Part shown: one piece after another, positions 38,134 to 46,941 of the stretch
Position numbering within the stretch: position 1 is the stretch's first letter
Layout of the letters: the number at the start of each line of letters is the position of its first letter
Assembly: GCF_023611505.1 (NCBI RefSeq)
Contig: NZ_CP097843.1
Location: 1,302,001 to 1,366,000 of the forward strand
Direction: 5' to 3'
DNA from: Streptococcus oralis
Lineage (GTDB): Bacteria > Bacillota > Bacilli > Lactobacillales > Streptococcaceae
DNA length: 64,000 bases
Notes under the pieces: generated by a model
Seen by the model: the letters and a program-made list of their open reading frames with translations, nothing else
What the model was told of the DNA's origin: nothing
Databases searched by the model: none
Made by a program: the position numbers and the translations under genes

Positions 38134-39060
38134 TTAGATTTTCAAGAATCGACGCATCGAAATTCCTGAACCAATTGAACCAATGAAAATTCCGATTACA
38201 AATAGTAGAACTGTCATCAAAGGGACAAACACATCTGGCGTAATCATTGATAAGTTTTGACCTACCAAGGATTTATTGACCGATTGATAAACGATATTGT
38301 AAACAAAGAATACAAGAACTGAAGGAATCGCTGCGCCAAGCAAGCCGATAAAAGCACCTTCTAGCAAGAATGGGCCACGGATATAACCATTTCTCGCTCC
38401 AACAAGACGCATGATCTGAATCTCACGACTACGTGAAATAATGGTAATACGGATGGTATTGGAAATGAGGAAGACTGCAATAAAAATCAAGAGCCCTGCA
38501 ATAACCAATCCCCAAACACGGATAAAGGAAGCTAGTTCAAAAAGCCGTTGAGTGTTGGCTCCACCATCTTGAACCTCTGATACTCCCTCAATTTTCTTCG
38601 CTTCTTCAGCTACTGTTTTAACATCACTTGGAGAATTTGTATCGACGATATAGGCATCATAGAGAGGATTTGCATCCCCTTCAAAGACCTTCCAATCGTC
38701 ACCCATTGTTTCCGTCAGTTTCTCGTATTGTTCTTCTTTACTTGAGAAGGTAACACTTTTTACAGCAGGCATCGCCTTCAAAGCATCATAGACCTTGTGG
38801 TAGTCATTATTGGTAACTGTCTGACCTTCTTTTTCAATCGTTTCACTGTTATCTGCTACATCCTTACGAATGTAGACCATAACACGAACGTTGTTTTCAA
38901 TATCGGTAGCCAGTTTTGCTGTATTAAAAATTACAGATGCAAACAAGGCAACGAGTGTTAAGGTAATCATAACCGAACTCACTGCTGCTACTGTCATCCA
39001 GCCATTTCGTTTTAAACTTTTTAATGATTCAAATAAATGGCGAAAAAATCTACTAATCAT
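38134..39060 (-). CDS. ftsX: Cell division ABC-like membrane protein FtsX
   Basis: Membrane partner of FtsE, 308 residues from the ATG at 39060. One helix near residues 24-48 (GWMTVAAVSSVMITLTLVALF) is followed by a large extracellular loop (about 50-170), which in pneumococcus binds the hydrolase PcsB, then three more helices. The length and start match pneumococcal FtsX; longer in-frame starts would run into ftsE. Its start overlaps the ftsE stop by 8 bases (ATGATTAG), so the two are coupled. FtsEX activates peptidoglycan splitting during division. Confidence 0.95.
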   Translation of the reverse strand: MISRFFRHLFESLKSLKRNGWMTVAAVSSVMITLTLVALFASVIFNTAKLATDIENNVRVMVYIRKDVADNSETIEKEGQTVTNNDYHKVYDALKAMPAVKSVTFSSKEEQYEKLTETMGDDWKVFEGDANPLYDAYIVDTNSPSDVKTVAEEAKKIEGVSEVQDGGANTQRLFELASFIRVWGLVIAGLLIFIAVFLISNTIRITIISRSREIQIMRLVGARNGYIRGPFLLEGAFIGLLGAAIPSVLVFFVYNIVYQSVNKSLVGQNLSMITPDVFVPLMTVLLFVIGIFIGSIGSGISMRRFLKI

Positions 39061-39745
39061 CGTATCCATATTCTCCTTTAGCTTCGTCACGAACGACACG
39101 GCCATTTTCAATGGCAATGACACGGTGGCGCAAGGTATTTACGATTTGGCTGTTGTGGGTCGCCATCAAAACAGTTGTACCTTGAAGATTGATGCGTTCC
39201 AACAGATTCATAATTTCCCACGAATTATCTGGGTCCAAGTTTCCTGTTGGTTCATCAGCAATCAATACTTTAGGATTGTTGACAATCGCACGGGCAATCG
39301 CAATCCGTTGCTGTTCTCCACCTGAGAGTTCATTCGGGAAAGAACGAACCTTGTGTTTTAAACCTACTAGATCCAATACTTCCATAACACGTTTTTTGAT
39401 GTTACGGCGATTCTCTCCGATAACTTCCATTGCGTAGGCAATATTCTCATAAACCGTTTTCTTAGGCAAGAGTTTGTAATCTTGAAAGACAACCCCGACA
39501 CTACGACGTAGAAGCGGGATATCTTTCTTCTTGATTTTAACTAGATTAAAGCCTGCAACTGATAGGCTTCCTTTTTCGATCTTTACTTCTCGGTATAAAG
39601 CTCGAATAAAGGTTGACTTACCTGCCCCAGAAGGTCCTACGATATAGGCAAACTCTCCTGGTTCAATGGTAACAGAGACACCACGCAGGGCAGTCGTTCC
39701 ATTGTCATACTTTTTGACAACATCTCTCATTTCAATGATTGACAT
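39053..39745 (-). CDS. ftsE: Cell division ATP-binding protein FtsE
   Basis: ABC-type ATPase of 230 residues that drives FtsX. It has Walker A GPSGAGKSTFIRAL, Q-loop VFQDYKLLPKKTVYEN (the DYKLLP sequence is typical of FtsE), signature [15 protein letters not shown], Walker B VLIADEPTGNLDP and the H-loop ATHNSQIV. It lies 17 bases after prfB; the order prfB-ftsE-ftsX is conserved in Firmicutes. Confidence 0.96.
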   Translation of the reverse strand: MSIIEMRDVVKKYDNGTTALRGVSVTIEPGEFAYIVGPSGAGKSTFIRALYREVKIEKGSLSVAGFNLVKIKKKDIPLLRRSVGVVFQDYKLLPKKTVYENIAYAMEVIGENRRNIKKRVMEVLDLVGLKHKVRSFPNELSGGEQQRIAIARAIVNNPKVLIADEPTGNLDPDNSWEIMNLLERINLQGTTVLMATHNSQIVNTLRHRVIAIENGRVVRDEAKGEYGYDD

Positions 39746-39762
39746 ATGAGTTCCTTTCTTTC

Positions 39763-40858
39763 TTAGCTAATTCGCCACTTGAGGTAGGCATCGATGAAAC
39801 CATCAAGGTCTCCATCCATAACCTTATCTACTTGGGAAACTTCAAAGCTTGTACGGTGATCTTTTACCATAGTATAAGGTGTGAAGACATAAGAACGAAT
39901 CTGACTTCCCCATGTAATTTCTTTTTTCTCACCTTTGAGGGAATCAACTTCCGCAGCTTTCTTTTCTTGCTCCATCTGATAGAGTTTAGCCTGCAACATC
40001 TTCATGGCACGATCTCTATTTCCATACTGGGTACGATCGACCGTTGATTGGACGACAGTTCCTGTAGGAATGTGTGTCAAACGCACACCTGTTGAAACTT
40101 TATTTACGTTTTGTCCACCAGCACCACCTGAACGGAAGGTATCCATTTTGATATCATCTTCACGAATCTCCACTTCGATAGTATCATCCAGTTCAGGCAT
40201 AACCTCTACGGATGTAAATGAAGTATGGCGACGTTTGGCAGAGTCAAATGGTGAAATACGAACCAAACGGTGAACACCCATTTCTGATTTAAGTAGGCCA
40301 TAAGCATTCGGTCCTTCAAAAAACAAGGTCACAGACTTGATACCTGCTTCATCACCTGCCTGATAATCCAAAACTTCTACTTTAAAGCCTTTGGCATTTC
40401 CATAACGAGTGTACATGCGAAGCAACATATCACCCCAGTCCTGAGCCTCAGTACCACCAGATCCTGGATGAATTTCCAAGATGGCATTATTATGGTCATA
40501 AGGTTCTGACAAGAGAAGGGTCATCTCGTAGTTGGCCATCATCTTATCCAACTCGGTTAGCTGCTCGACCAGTTCATCATGGACTGACTCGTCTTCTGCT
40601 AAGAAGTCCAATAAAATCTCAACTTCATCCTGCAACTCTTCCATTTTACGGAAGGTATTGTAGGTATTTTTTAATTCATTTAATTCTTGCGACGTTTTTT
40701 GGGCCGCGATATTATCGTTCCAAAAATCAGGTTCTGTCATCTTGTTTTCCAAGATGGCAATCTCTTCCTCTAAGCCTTCGAGGTCAAAGAGACCCCCTGA
40801 AAGAAGCTAATTTTTCACGATTTGCGTCAATTTTTTGACGAATTTCTGAAATGTCCAT
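39763..40858 (-). CDS. prfB: Peptide chain release factor 2, programmed +1 frameshift
   Basis: RF2 terminates translation at UGA and UAA. The first 24 codons run from the ATG at 40858 to an in-frame TGA (40784-40786). The sequence there is CTT-TGA-C preceded by an internal AGGGGG Shine-Dalgarno, the classical autoregulatory frameshift site: when RF2 is scarce, ribosomes slip +1 and continue in the second frame (DLEGLEEE and onwards). The full product is 364 residues. The GGQ motif ([11 protein letters not shown]) and the UGA-recognising SPF ([10 protein letters not shown]) are present. It is first in the run with ftsE and ftsX. Confidence 0.96.
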
Positions 40859-40946
40859 AGATACTCCTTTTCATATCGTTTTATTATACCATAATCTCTC
40901 ATTTCTTTCCATATTTTGCTTTTCACCACTTTTTGTGGCAGAAAAA

Positions 40947-40964
40947 AGAGGCCCTAAAGCCTCT
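40947..40964 (-). terminator. Terminator after the CBS-ACT gene
   Basis: AGAGGC (40947-40952) pairs with GCCTCT (40959-40964), followed by TTTTTTC on the minus strand. Confidence 0.75.
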
Positions 40965-40967
40965 GGT

Positions 40968-41624
40968 TTAAAGGACTTTGGCAGAGGTATGAGTGATCTC
41001 CTCCACTTGAATTCCTTCTTTTTCAAACTTATCCTTTAATGAAGTCAAATCGATTTTTCCATCAATTTGAACTTCAATGACGACCTTCCCATCCTTACGC
41101 GGAATATTAACTGTGTGCGAGATATTTAGATTTTCTTCTACGATTAGAGCTACAATTTTCCCCAGCACACCGACTTCATTTTCTGTGATAAATCGAACGC
41201 GAATCCCCTCTTCTCCGTATCCGGCAATTTCCAAGAAAGCTTGAAAAACATCGCGGTCTGTAATGACACCGTAGACTTGATGATTGTCTACGACTGGTAA
41301 TATTCCAATCTTATTTTTCAGCATCAGATAGGTCGCATCTTCTAGACTAGCATAGCCAGAAACAGTCACGACATCTCGAATCATTACATCTTTTACTTTG
41401 GTTTTATTCAGAAGATAATTCATCTCATAGATAGAGAGACTGGTTGCTTTAGATGGGCTGGCTTCCGCAATGGTTCCTTCTGTTACCAATCCGACTAATT
41501 GATCGTTTTCAATAACAGGTAAACGGTGCAAACCTTGCTCGCGCATCAAATCTGCTGCGTGTGCTACAGTCGTATCTGGACTGATATAAACTACCTTACG
41601 GGTCATGAAATCTTTAACTGCCAT
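40968..41624 (-). CDS. CBS-pair and ACT domain protein (AcuB-like)
   Basis: Regulatory protein of 218 residues. Two CBS motifs occupy about residues 1-140 (MTRKVVYISPDTTVAHAADLM and MIRDVVTVSGYASLEDATYLM), forming a Bateman module that usually binds adenine nucleotides. An ACT domain (about 143-210: GVLGKIVALIVEENLNISHTV) follows. This arrangement occurs in Bacillus AcuB and streptococcal homologues; the ligand and target are unknown. It is monocistronic between prfB and the NCS1 permease operon. Confidence 0.87.
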   Translation of the reverse strand: MAVKDFMTRKVVYISPDTTVAHAADLMREQGLHRLPVIENDQLVGLVTEGTIAEASPSKATSLSIYEMNYLLNKTKVKDVMIRDVVTVSGYASLEDATYLMLKNKIGILPVVDNHQVYGVITDRDVFQAFLEIAGYGEEGIRVRFITENEVGVLGKIVALIVEENLNISHTVNIPRKDGKVVIEVQIDGKIDLTSLKDKFEKEGIQVEEITHTSAKVL

Positions 41625-41750
41625 GGGACTTCTCCTTCTATATTACTACTTTTATTATACACTTTCTTAGAAAATCTATCAAACGCTTTCATTTCTTTTT
41701 CAAGATTTTGAATAATCTGAGAAGTTTGCATAAAATGCCAGTGTAAGTTA

Positions 41751-41772
41751 AGAGGGAACCTTAGTCCCCTCT
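41751..41772 (-). terminator. Terminator of the NCS1 permease operon
   Basis: AGAGGG (41751-41756) pairs with CCCTCT (41767-41772), 10-base loop, just after the permease stop. Confidence 0.6.
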
Positions 41773-41776
41773 CTTC

Positions 41777-43204
41777 TTAAATCGTAATAGTGTCTCGATC
41801 TTTTATCATATAACGTTTTAACGGGCTAAGGCTAGCTAGCCAGTATAGTAGGCCACCAAATAGCGCCGTAAAACCACTACCCGTTGTGATTAAAAAAATT
41901 GGACTTTGAATTTGTGCAGTTACAGGGTTGTAAACAAATAGTACCGCTACCAATAAGGAGATAAATACGCAAGACAAGCCAACTAAGTTAAACCCTTTAG
42001 TAAACTCGTAGGCGTCATGCCCTTCAAGGAAATAGGCTGAACGCAAGTCGAGTTTTCGTTTTCTTAGGATAAAATAGTCGACAACAATCATACCAATAAT
42101 TGGCCCCTGAATATAGGCAGCTAGGGAGATAAAGGATCCGAAATACTCTTCTACTCCTCCCCAGATAGTGAGTAGACTTACGTAAACCATGGCAATCCAA
42201 ACCATTAGCTTATAACTTACTTTAGGCATCCCACTTTTGACAATCATACAGTTCACGTATGATCCTGTCCCTTGGGTTCCAATATTGGCAAAGGCTACTA
42301 GTAGTAGACTTAGGAGTGCAAAGGCTGGAGTGCTTAGAGTTGATAGCATGGTTGTTGGATCACTTTCATAAACACCTGTTTTGACAAACATGGCTAGAGC
42401 CATCACTCCACCAGTCGCAACGAAGAATGGAGCCACAACTCCGTATGATAAGGCTGTAGCCCAATAACCACTGCGTTCTGATTTTGCTAAACGTGGTAAA
42501 ACCAATGCCTGTGTAGACCAAGAGAAAGCAAAGGCAACATTTCCTTCCCCAGAGAGCATAAAACGTTCTAATGGCGTCAAATCTCCTTGGGTGGCTGGTT
42601 GGATATTCATAATATCAGTTATGGGAACGGCAACAAAGCAGATTCCAACGATAATCAGACCGACAATCAACAAGGCAATGACCAAGAATCGATTGGTCCA
42701 TTTAATCACTTCTGGACCTCCAAGAGCAATGAGAGTTCCAAGCAGAACACAGAGGGTACCAAGAATAGGCGCCCATACTCCCTTGTCCAAACCAAGACCA
42801 AAATTATTTGCCAAATGGATCATGGAACTGGCAAAAAGATTGGCCGCAACAGCATACCAGCCAAAGTTAGCCAAGCTAATAATGGTTGATAACAGGGCTA
42901 CTCCTTTTTTCCCTAGGACAGCTCTTAACCAAATCCACAAATCAATTCCATACTTAACCGCAAACAAAATAGGAAGACATTCAATAAAGACCCAGATAAT
43001 GTTAAAGCTAAAAATATTTATCAACATTTGATTAAAGGTCAAATATTGAGCTACATAAGCCCCTTGGGTATAACACCAAGTAGCAATGGCAAAACCACTT
43101 GTCGATAGAAAAAGATCCCAAAAAGAATACTGACGATCCTTATTGGTCATGGGAACAATTCCTGTTATGGTTTCTTGTTGGATATAGTCATTCATTTTAG
43201 ACAT
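41777..43204 (-). CDS. NCS1-family permease (purine-cytosine permease-like)
   Basis: Integral membrane transporter of 475 residues with about 12 helices in the cytosine/purine/thiamine/allantoin permease pattern (FANIGTQGTGSY, GPIIGMIVVDYFILRKRKLD near the end). It is the last gene of an operon with a small membrane peptide and a cytidylyltransferase-kinase fusion. NCS1 proteins import nucleobases, hydantoins, thiamine or similar small heterocycles by Na+ or H+ symport. The companion enzymes act on an amino alcohol in known relatives, so the transported substrate is open. In lic1 loci a different transporter, LicB, fills this slot. Confidence 0.85.
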   Translation of the reverse strand: MSKMNDYIQQETITGIVPMTNKDRQYSFWDLFLSTSGFAIATWCYTQGAYVAQYLTFNQMLINIFSFNIIWVFIECLPILFAVKYGIDLWIWLRAVLGKKGVALLSTIISLANFGWYAVAANLFASSMIHLANNFGLGLDKGVWAPILGTLCVLLGTLIALGGPEVIKWTNRFLVIALLIVGLIIVGICFVAVPITDIMNIQPATQGDLTPLERFMLSGEGNVAFAFSWSTQALVLPRLAKSERSGYWATALSYGVVAPFFVATGGVMALAMFVKTGVYESDPTTMLSTLSTPAFALLSLLLVAFANIGTQGTGSYVNCMIVKSGMPKVSYKLMVWIAMVYVSLLTIWGGVEEYFGSFISLAAYIQGPIIGMIVVDYFILRKRKLDLRSAYFLEGHDAYEFTKGFNLVGLSCVFISLLVAVLFVYNPVTAQIQSPIFLITTGSGFTALFGGLLYWLASLSPLKRYMIKDRDTITI

Positions 43205-43205
43205 A

Positions 43206-43391
43206 TTATTGAATTCCTCCCGTCATTGCTAAGATAATCAAAACAAGGTTGATTAGGACTATGGAGATGATTAAAATGAAATCACTTTTTAGGAAGGGTT
43301 GAACAAACTCGTAGTTTGGTGACTCCATTTCTTCCAATCTTCTCTTTGTTTCAGCTGCTACTAATTCTTCAATTTCGGATGTCGTTTTCAT
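43206..43391 (-). CDS. 61-residue single-helix membrane peptide
   Basis: A short gene starts at the ATG at 43391, one base after the stop of the upstream fusion gene, and ends one base before the permease start. The product has a charged N-terminal half (EIEELVAAETKRRLEEME) that is probably helical, then one C-terminal membrane helix (about residues 36-57, FILIISIVLINLVLIILAMTG). I do not know a named family. Strict packing between the two larger genes suggests it is an accessory subunit of the permease. A longer in-frame reading from 43490 would run antiparallel to nothing but inside the upstream gene and is not preferred. Confidence 0.75.
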   Translation of the reverse strand: MKTTSEIEELVAAETKRRLEEMESPNYEFVQPFLKSDFILIISIVLINLVLIILAMTGGIQ

Positions 43392-43392
43392 C

Positions 43393-45171
43393 TTAGTTTT
43401 CCTCCAAATACAAGTCAAGGGCCAGTTGTCCATATTGTTTGGTATAGCGATACCAGATGTAGAGAAACTCACCAACTGGTTTTCCAACACTCTCCTGGAA
43501 CAAAGCCCATAAGAACCAATAATATGAGGTCACTGCTACATAAGCCAAGTAGTGACGTTTGGTTTTCTTATCTGCTACTTCTTGTAGATAGATTTCAAGT
43601 ACTTTTTCTGCGTCCTCTAAGGTATAATTGGAACACGCGATAAAGGTTCCCAAATCTCCTGCTGGCTCTCCCATTCCAGAATATTCCCAATCAATCAAGC
43701 TCATTTCACCTGCTTCATTCAACAAAAAATTAGGACTATAGGAATCGCCATGACAAAGGACAACCTGTTTCGGATCATTCTGTAAATAGTTTTTGAGAAT
43801 TGAAACAGTTTCATCCAATTCCTCGAGACCATCAAACTCAAATCGATTTCTAGCCTTCAATTTTTCTCTAAAATCATCAATTCCCTCAAATTGGTCAAAG
43901 GAATGTCCCGTTTTTTCTCCAGATTGGTGCAACCGTCTCAAGAGGTCCATTGCTTTTGTCACATCATCCCAATTTTCATAGTCAAGTTGCTTAGCATTGG
44001 GAATAAATTCTGAAATTTTCCAGCCCTCATCCTTGTTCATAGCTACAAAGGTACGGTCAATCTTTAATTTTGCGGCAATTTCCATAGAAGCTGCTTCACT
44101 AGCTCGATCGATATAATTTTCAGTTCCCCTGCCCGGATGTCGGTAAACATATTTTTTCCCTAGACAGTCAAATGAAAACGAAGTGTTGGTCAAACCGTCT
44201 TTTAGGGGTTTAATATTGACAATATCTGAAGCCACACACTTTAATGTCTTGCAGATATTATCAATAATGGCCGAATCTGCATTTACCAAATAACGTTCAT
44301 CAAATTGACGAAGTTCATCTAGTGAATCAAATTCTTTAACAATATCCGCTGAATAGTGACGAGCTTCTAAAAGGAGTTCCTTGACATGCCGACTATAATA
44401 ATCCTCCCAAAGCTGTTCCCGATAAGGTTCGTGCTTAAACTCGGTTTCTAAAACTTCCTTGAATTTCTCGCTAAATGCACGGTCGAAATAAACGTGCCCC
44501 ACCATGGCCCAAGTACTTTCTCCACCAATCTGGATATCAATGATCGTGTGATTCGAATCCTCTATAGCACAATATTCGTCCGTTTGACCTTCTGCAAATA
44601 TGGTCGAGTAATAACCTCTATAAATATATTGCTCAAACGGATTTTCCACAAAATAATTATCCGATGAACAAATATAAGTGTTGGAAAGTTGATTTTTAAC
44701 CAACATGAGAGATGAACAGTTATTGTATTTGTAGTAGTCATTATTCACTACAATTTTTACACCAAACTTCTCTGCAAGATAGAACATTTTTTCTTGAAGA
44801 TACCCTACGATAACGATTATGTCTTCTATGCCTGCTTCTTGCAGTTGTCTGATTTCCCTCTCTATTAAGCGTTCCCCCTTAACTTGAAGCAATCCTTTAG
44901 GAATTTCATAAGACAAAGGAGCAAAACGGCTACTCATGCCAGCAGCCATTATAATAGCATTTTCTACTCGATAGGGTTCTAAAACTTTCTGGCCTAGTTC
45001 TGTTAAGTGAAGCTCCTCATCAATCCACTTCTCTTCTTTCAGTTTTTTCAACAATGTGTTAATTGTTCCTAAAGATAAATCTAGCTCTTCAGCTAACTGT
45101 CTCTGAGTAAATGTATTTTCTTTATGTGTCAACATAAAACGCAAAAGTTTAAATTGTTTTTCTGTTACCAT
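43393..45171 (-). CDS. Fusion: winged helix, LicC-like cytidylyltransferase and choline-kinase-like domain
   Basis: Three-part cytosolic protein of 592 residues. Residues 1-67 form a winged helix-turn-helix (FTQRQLAEELDLSLGTINTLLKKL). Residues 70-290 are a nucleotidyltransferase like LicC (IIMAAGMSSRFAP, PKGLL, metal-site Asp171 in SSDNYF). Residues 310-592 are a choline/ethanolamine-kinase-like fold (Brenner motif LCHGDSYSPNFL with His474, Asp476 and Asn481; LIDWEY with Asp494). Together they could phosphorylate an amino alcohol and convert it to a CDP-derivative, as LicA and LicC do with choline, while the N-terminal domain senses or represses. The gene has a consensus promoter with a palindrome over its -10. 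Substrate is inferred only. Confidence 0.83.
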   Translation of the reverse strand: MVTEKQFKLLRFMLTHKENTFTQRQLAEELDLSLGTINTLLKKLKEEKWIDEELHLTELGQKVLEPYRVENAIIMAAGMSSRFAPLSYEIPKGLLQVKGERLIEREIRQLQEAGIEDIIVIVGYLQEKMFYLAEKFGVKIVVNNDYYKYNNCSSLMLVKNQLSNTYICSSDNYFVENPFEQYIYRGYYSTIFAEGQTDEYCAIEDSNHTIIDIQIGGESTWAMVGHVYFDRAFSEKFKEVLETEFKHEPYREQLWEDYYSRHVKELLLEARHYSADIVKEFDSLDELRQFDERYLVNADSAIIDNICKTLKCVASDIVNIKPLKDGLTNTSFSFDCLGKKYVYRHPGRGTENYIDRASEAASMEIAAKLKIDRTFVAMNKDEGWKISEFIPNAKQLDYENWDDVTKAMDLLRRLHQSGEKTGHSFDQFEGIDDFREKLKARNRFEFDGLEELDETVSILKNYLQNDPKQVVLCHGDSYSPNFLLNEAGEMSLIDWEYSGMGEPAGDLGTFIACSNYTLEDAEKVLEIYLQEVADKKTKRHYLAYVAVTSYYWFLWALFQESVGKPVGEFLYIWYRYTKQYGQLALDLYLEEN

Positions 45172-45203
45172 TTCTCAGTCCTCCTGTTCAATTTCCACTT
45201 ACC

Positions 45204-45217
45204 CATATTATAATATG
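45204..45217 (-). promoter_or_regulatory. 14-bp palindrome over the -10 of the fusion-gene promoter
   Basis: CATATTATAATATG is a perfect palindrome covering the -10. It may be the operator of the protein's own winged-helix domain. Confidence 0.5.
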
Positions 45218-45235
45218 AACAAAAAGGACTGTCAA
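45207..45235 (-). promoter_or_regulatory. Promoter of the cytidylyltransferase-kinase operon
   Basis: Minus-strand TTGACA (45230-45235), 17-bp spacer, TATAAT (45207-45212). It is a full consensus match. RBS AGGAGGA follows. Confidence 0.85.
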
Positions 45236-45305
45236 TTCAAATAGGGAAACAATGAGTAAAAATTAAGACCTTCTTCCCTTTCCTGAAAAACATATACATA
45301 AAAGA

Positions 45306-45322
45306 GCTCCTTATTCTGGAGC
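45306..45322 (-). terminator. Distal hairpin after the liv operon
   Basis: GCTCC (45306-45310) pairs with GGAGC (45318-45322), followed by TCTTTTATG on the minus strand. It is a weak, third hairpin downstream of livF. Confidence 0.4.
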
Positions 45323-45374
45323 CCTGAAATATTTTATATTTTTGATAAGTAGTCGTATTAGGTTTCGCTTGGTT

Positions 45375-45450
45375 GCAATCCTTATCTGCCGACTAAAACA
45401 ATCCACTGGATTGGATGATTACTTACGCAATCCTTATCTGCCGACTAAAA
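45375..45450. repeat. Two direct copies of a 24-bp sequence, each next to a hairpin
   Basis: An identical 24-bp sequence (starting GCAATCCTTATC and ending CCGACTAAAA) occurs at 45375-45398 and 45427-45450, 52 bp apart. On the minus strand each copy directly follows a hairpin plus T-run (CAATCC/GGATTG, and AAAAAGGTC/GACCTTTTT), so the unit "hairpin-TTTTAGTCGGC..." is duplicated although the hairpin stems differ. Confidence 0.85.
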
Positions 45451-45468
45451 AGGTCCCCAGACCTTTTT
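45447..45468 (-). terminator. liv operon terminator
   Basis: Stem of 9 bp AAAAAGGTC with GACCTTTTT and a 4-base loop, beginning at the livF stop codon and followed by TTTTTAG on the minus strand. Confidence 0.8.
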
Positions 45469-46177
45469 AGCCACCTAGATATGCTTTTCTGACTTCTTCT
45501 GATGAGGCGAGTTCTTTTCCTGTTCCTGATAGGACAATCTTTCCTGTTTCAAGGACATAACCACGGTCAGAGATAGCGAGGGCCTTGTTAGCGTTCTGTT
45601 CAATTAGAAGAACTGTTGTTCCTTGCTTCTGAATATCTTGAATGATATCAAAAATTTCTTGTATAAAGATAGGGGCAAGTCCCATTGACGGCTCATCCAA
45701 GAGGAGGAGCTTAGGTGTAGACATGAGAGCGCGTCCCATAGCCAGCATCTGCTGTTCACCGCCTGAAAGAGTTGCCGCATCTTGGTTTTTGCGTTCTTCC
45801 AGACGAGGGAAACGTGAAAAGACTTTTTTCAAGTTGGCTTGATTTTCTTCACGATTTTTCTTTAAAAAGGCTCCCATTTCCAAGTTTTCCATAACAGTCA
45901 AACCTGGAAAAACATGGCGTCCCTCAGGAACTTGTGAAAGGCCACCTGCAACAATTTTTTGAGCTGGCAACTTTTGAATTTCTTTTCCTAAAAACTGAAT
46001 TTTACCAGCACTTGGACGAACTAAACCTGAAAGGGTACGAAGAATGGTTGTTTTACCAGCACCATTGGCACCAATCAAGGAAACAACTTCACCTTCATTA
46101 ACCTCGAAACTTACATCACGAACTGCTTGGATCATACCGTAATGCACAGAGAGTTTTTCAACTTTTAACATAGACAT
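45467..46177 (-). CDS. livF: Branched-chain amino acid ABC transporter ATP-binding protein LivF
   Basis: Second ATPase of the Leu/Ile/Val importer, 236 residues. Walker A GANGAGKTTILRTL, signature LSGGEQQMLAMGRALM, Walker B LLLLDEPSMGLAP and the LIEQNANKAL segment are typical of LivF. Its start overlaps the livG stop. It is last in the livJHMGF operon and its stop leads directly into a terminator hairpin. Confidence 0.96.
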   Translation of the reverse strand: MSMLKVEKLSVHYGMIQAVRDVSFEVNEGEVVSLIGANGAGKTTILRTLSGLVRPSAGKIQFLGKEIQKLPAQKIVAGGLSQVPEGRHVFPGLTVMENLEMGAFLKKNREENQANLKKVFSRFPRLEERKNQDAATLSGGEQQMLAMGRALMSTPKLLLLDEPSMGLAPIFIQEIFDIIQDIQKQGTTVLLIEQNANKALAISDRGYVLETGKIVLSGTGKELASSEEVRKAYLGG

Positions 46178-46941
46178 TAGGCTTCACCTCCTAGATAAGC
46201 TTCGATAACACGTTTATTCGTCTTAATTTCGTCAGGGGTTCCCTGAGCAATCAAACGACCATATTCAAGAACATAGATACGCTCAGTGACTTCCATAACC
46301 AAATTCATGTCGTGTTCGATGAGCATGATGGTAATTTTAAATTCATCTTTGATACGACGGATCAATTCTGTCAATTCAGCTGTTTCTTGAGGATTCATCC
46401 CAGCTGCAGGTTCATCCAAAAAGAGGATCTTAGGTTCAGTTGCCAGAGCACGAACGATTTCTAATCGGCGTTGTTGACCATAGGCCAGATTCTTAGCAAG
46501 AGTATCTGCGTCACTATCCAAATCAAAAATCTTCAGCAAGTCCAAAGCTTTGCTTTTTAATTCTTCCTCATTCTTATAAAAAGCTGGTAGACGTAGAAAG
46601 CTCGCAAGGACATGTTGTTTATGATGATTACTAAATGCAATCAAAACATTTTCCAAAACTGTCAAGTCCTTGAACAAACGAATATTTTGGAAAGTACGGC
46701 TGAGTCCAAGTGAAGCAATCTTATAGGGAGTTTTCCCATTGAGGAGGTGACCATCTAATGTCACAGTACCTTCGCTTGGTTCATAAACACCAGTCAAGAG
46801 ATTGAAAAGGGTTGTTTTACCAGCGCCGTTTGGTCCGATCAAACCAACCAATTCTCCCTCGTTCAATTCAAGAGTGACATCTCCAACAGCTGTTAGACCG
46901 CCAAAATGTTTGGTTAACTGTTTAACTTCAAGTAATGCCAT
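46177..46941 (-). CDS. livG: Branched-chain amino acid ABC transporter ATP-binding protein LivG
   Basis: First ATPase of the importer, 254 residues. It has Walker A GPNGAGKTTLFNLLTG, the LivG-type insert with FQNIRLFKDLTVLENVL, a signature variant LAYGQQRRLEIVRALA, Walker B ILFLDEPAAGMNP and LIEHDMNLVM. Stop-start overlaps tie it to livM and livF. Confidence 0.96.
   Translation of the reverse strand: MALLEVKQLTKHFGGLTAVGDVTLELNEGELVGLIGPNGAGKTTLFNLLTGVYEPSEGTVTLDGHLLNGKTPYKIASLGLSRTFQNIRLFKDLTVLENVLIAFSNHHKQHVLASFLRLPAFYKNEEELKSKALDLLKIFDLDSDADTLAKNLAYGQQRRLEIVRALATEPKILFLDEPAAGMNPQETAELTELIRRIKDEFKITIMLIEHDMNLVMEVTERIYVLEYGRLIAQGTPDEIKTNKRVIEAYLGGEA

Noticed and set aside
41680..41700. cre-like site (TGAAAGCGTTTGA) upstream of the CBS-ACT gene
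   Set aside because: The right half departs from the cre consensus at the last two conserved positions, and no linked promoter was identified.
45375..45450. Direct repeats as a possible small CRISPR array
   Set aside because: There are only two copies, the spacing sequence is a hairpin, and no cas genes are present.
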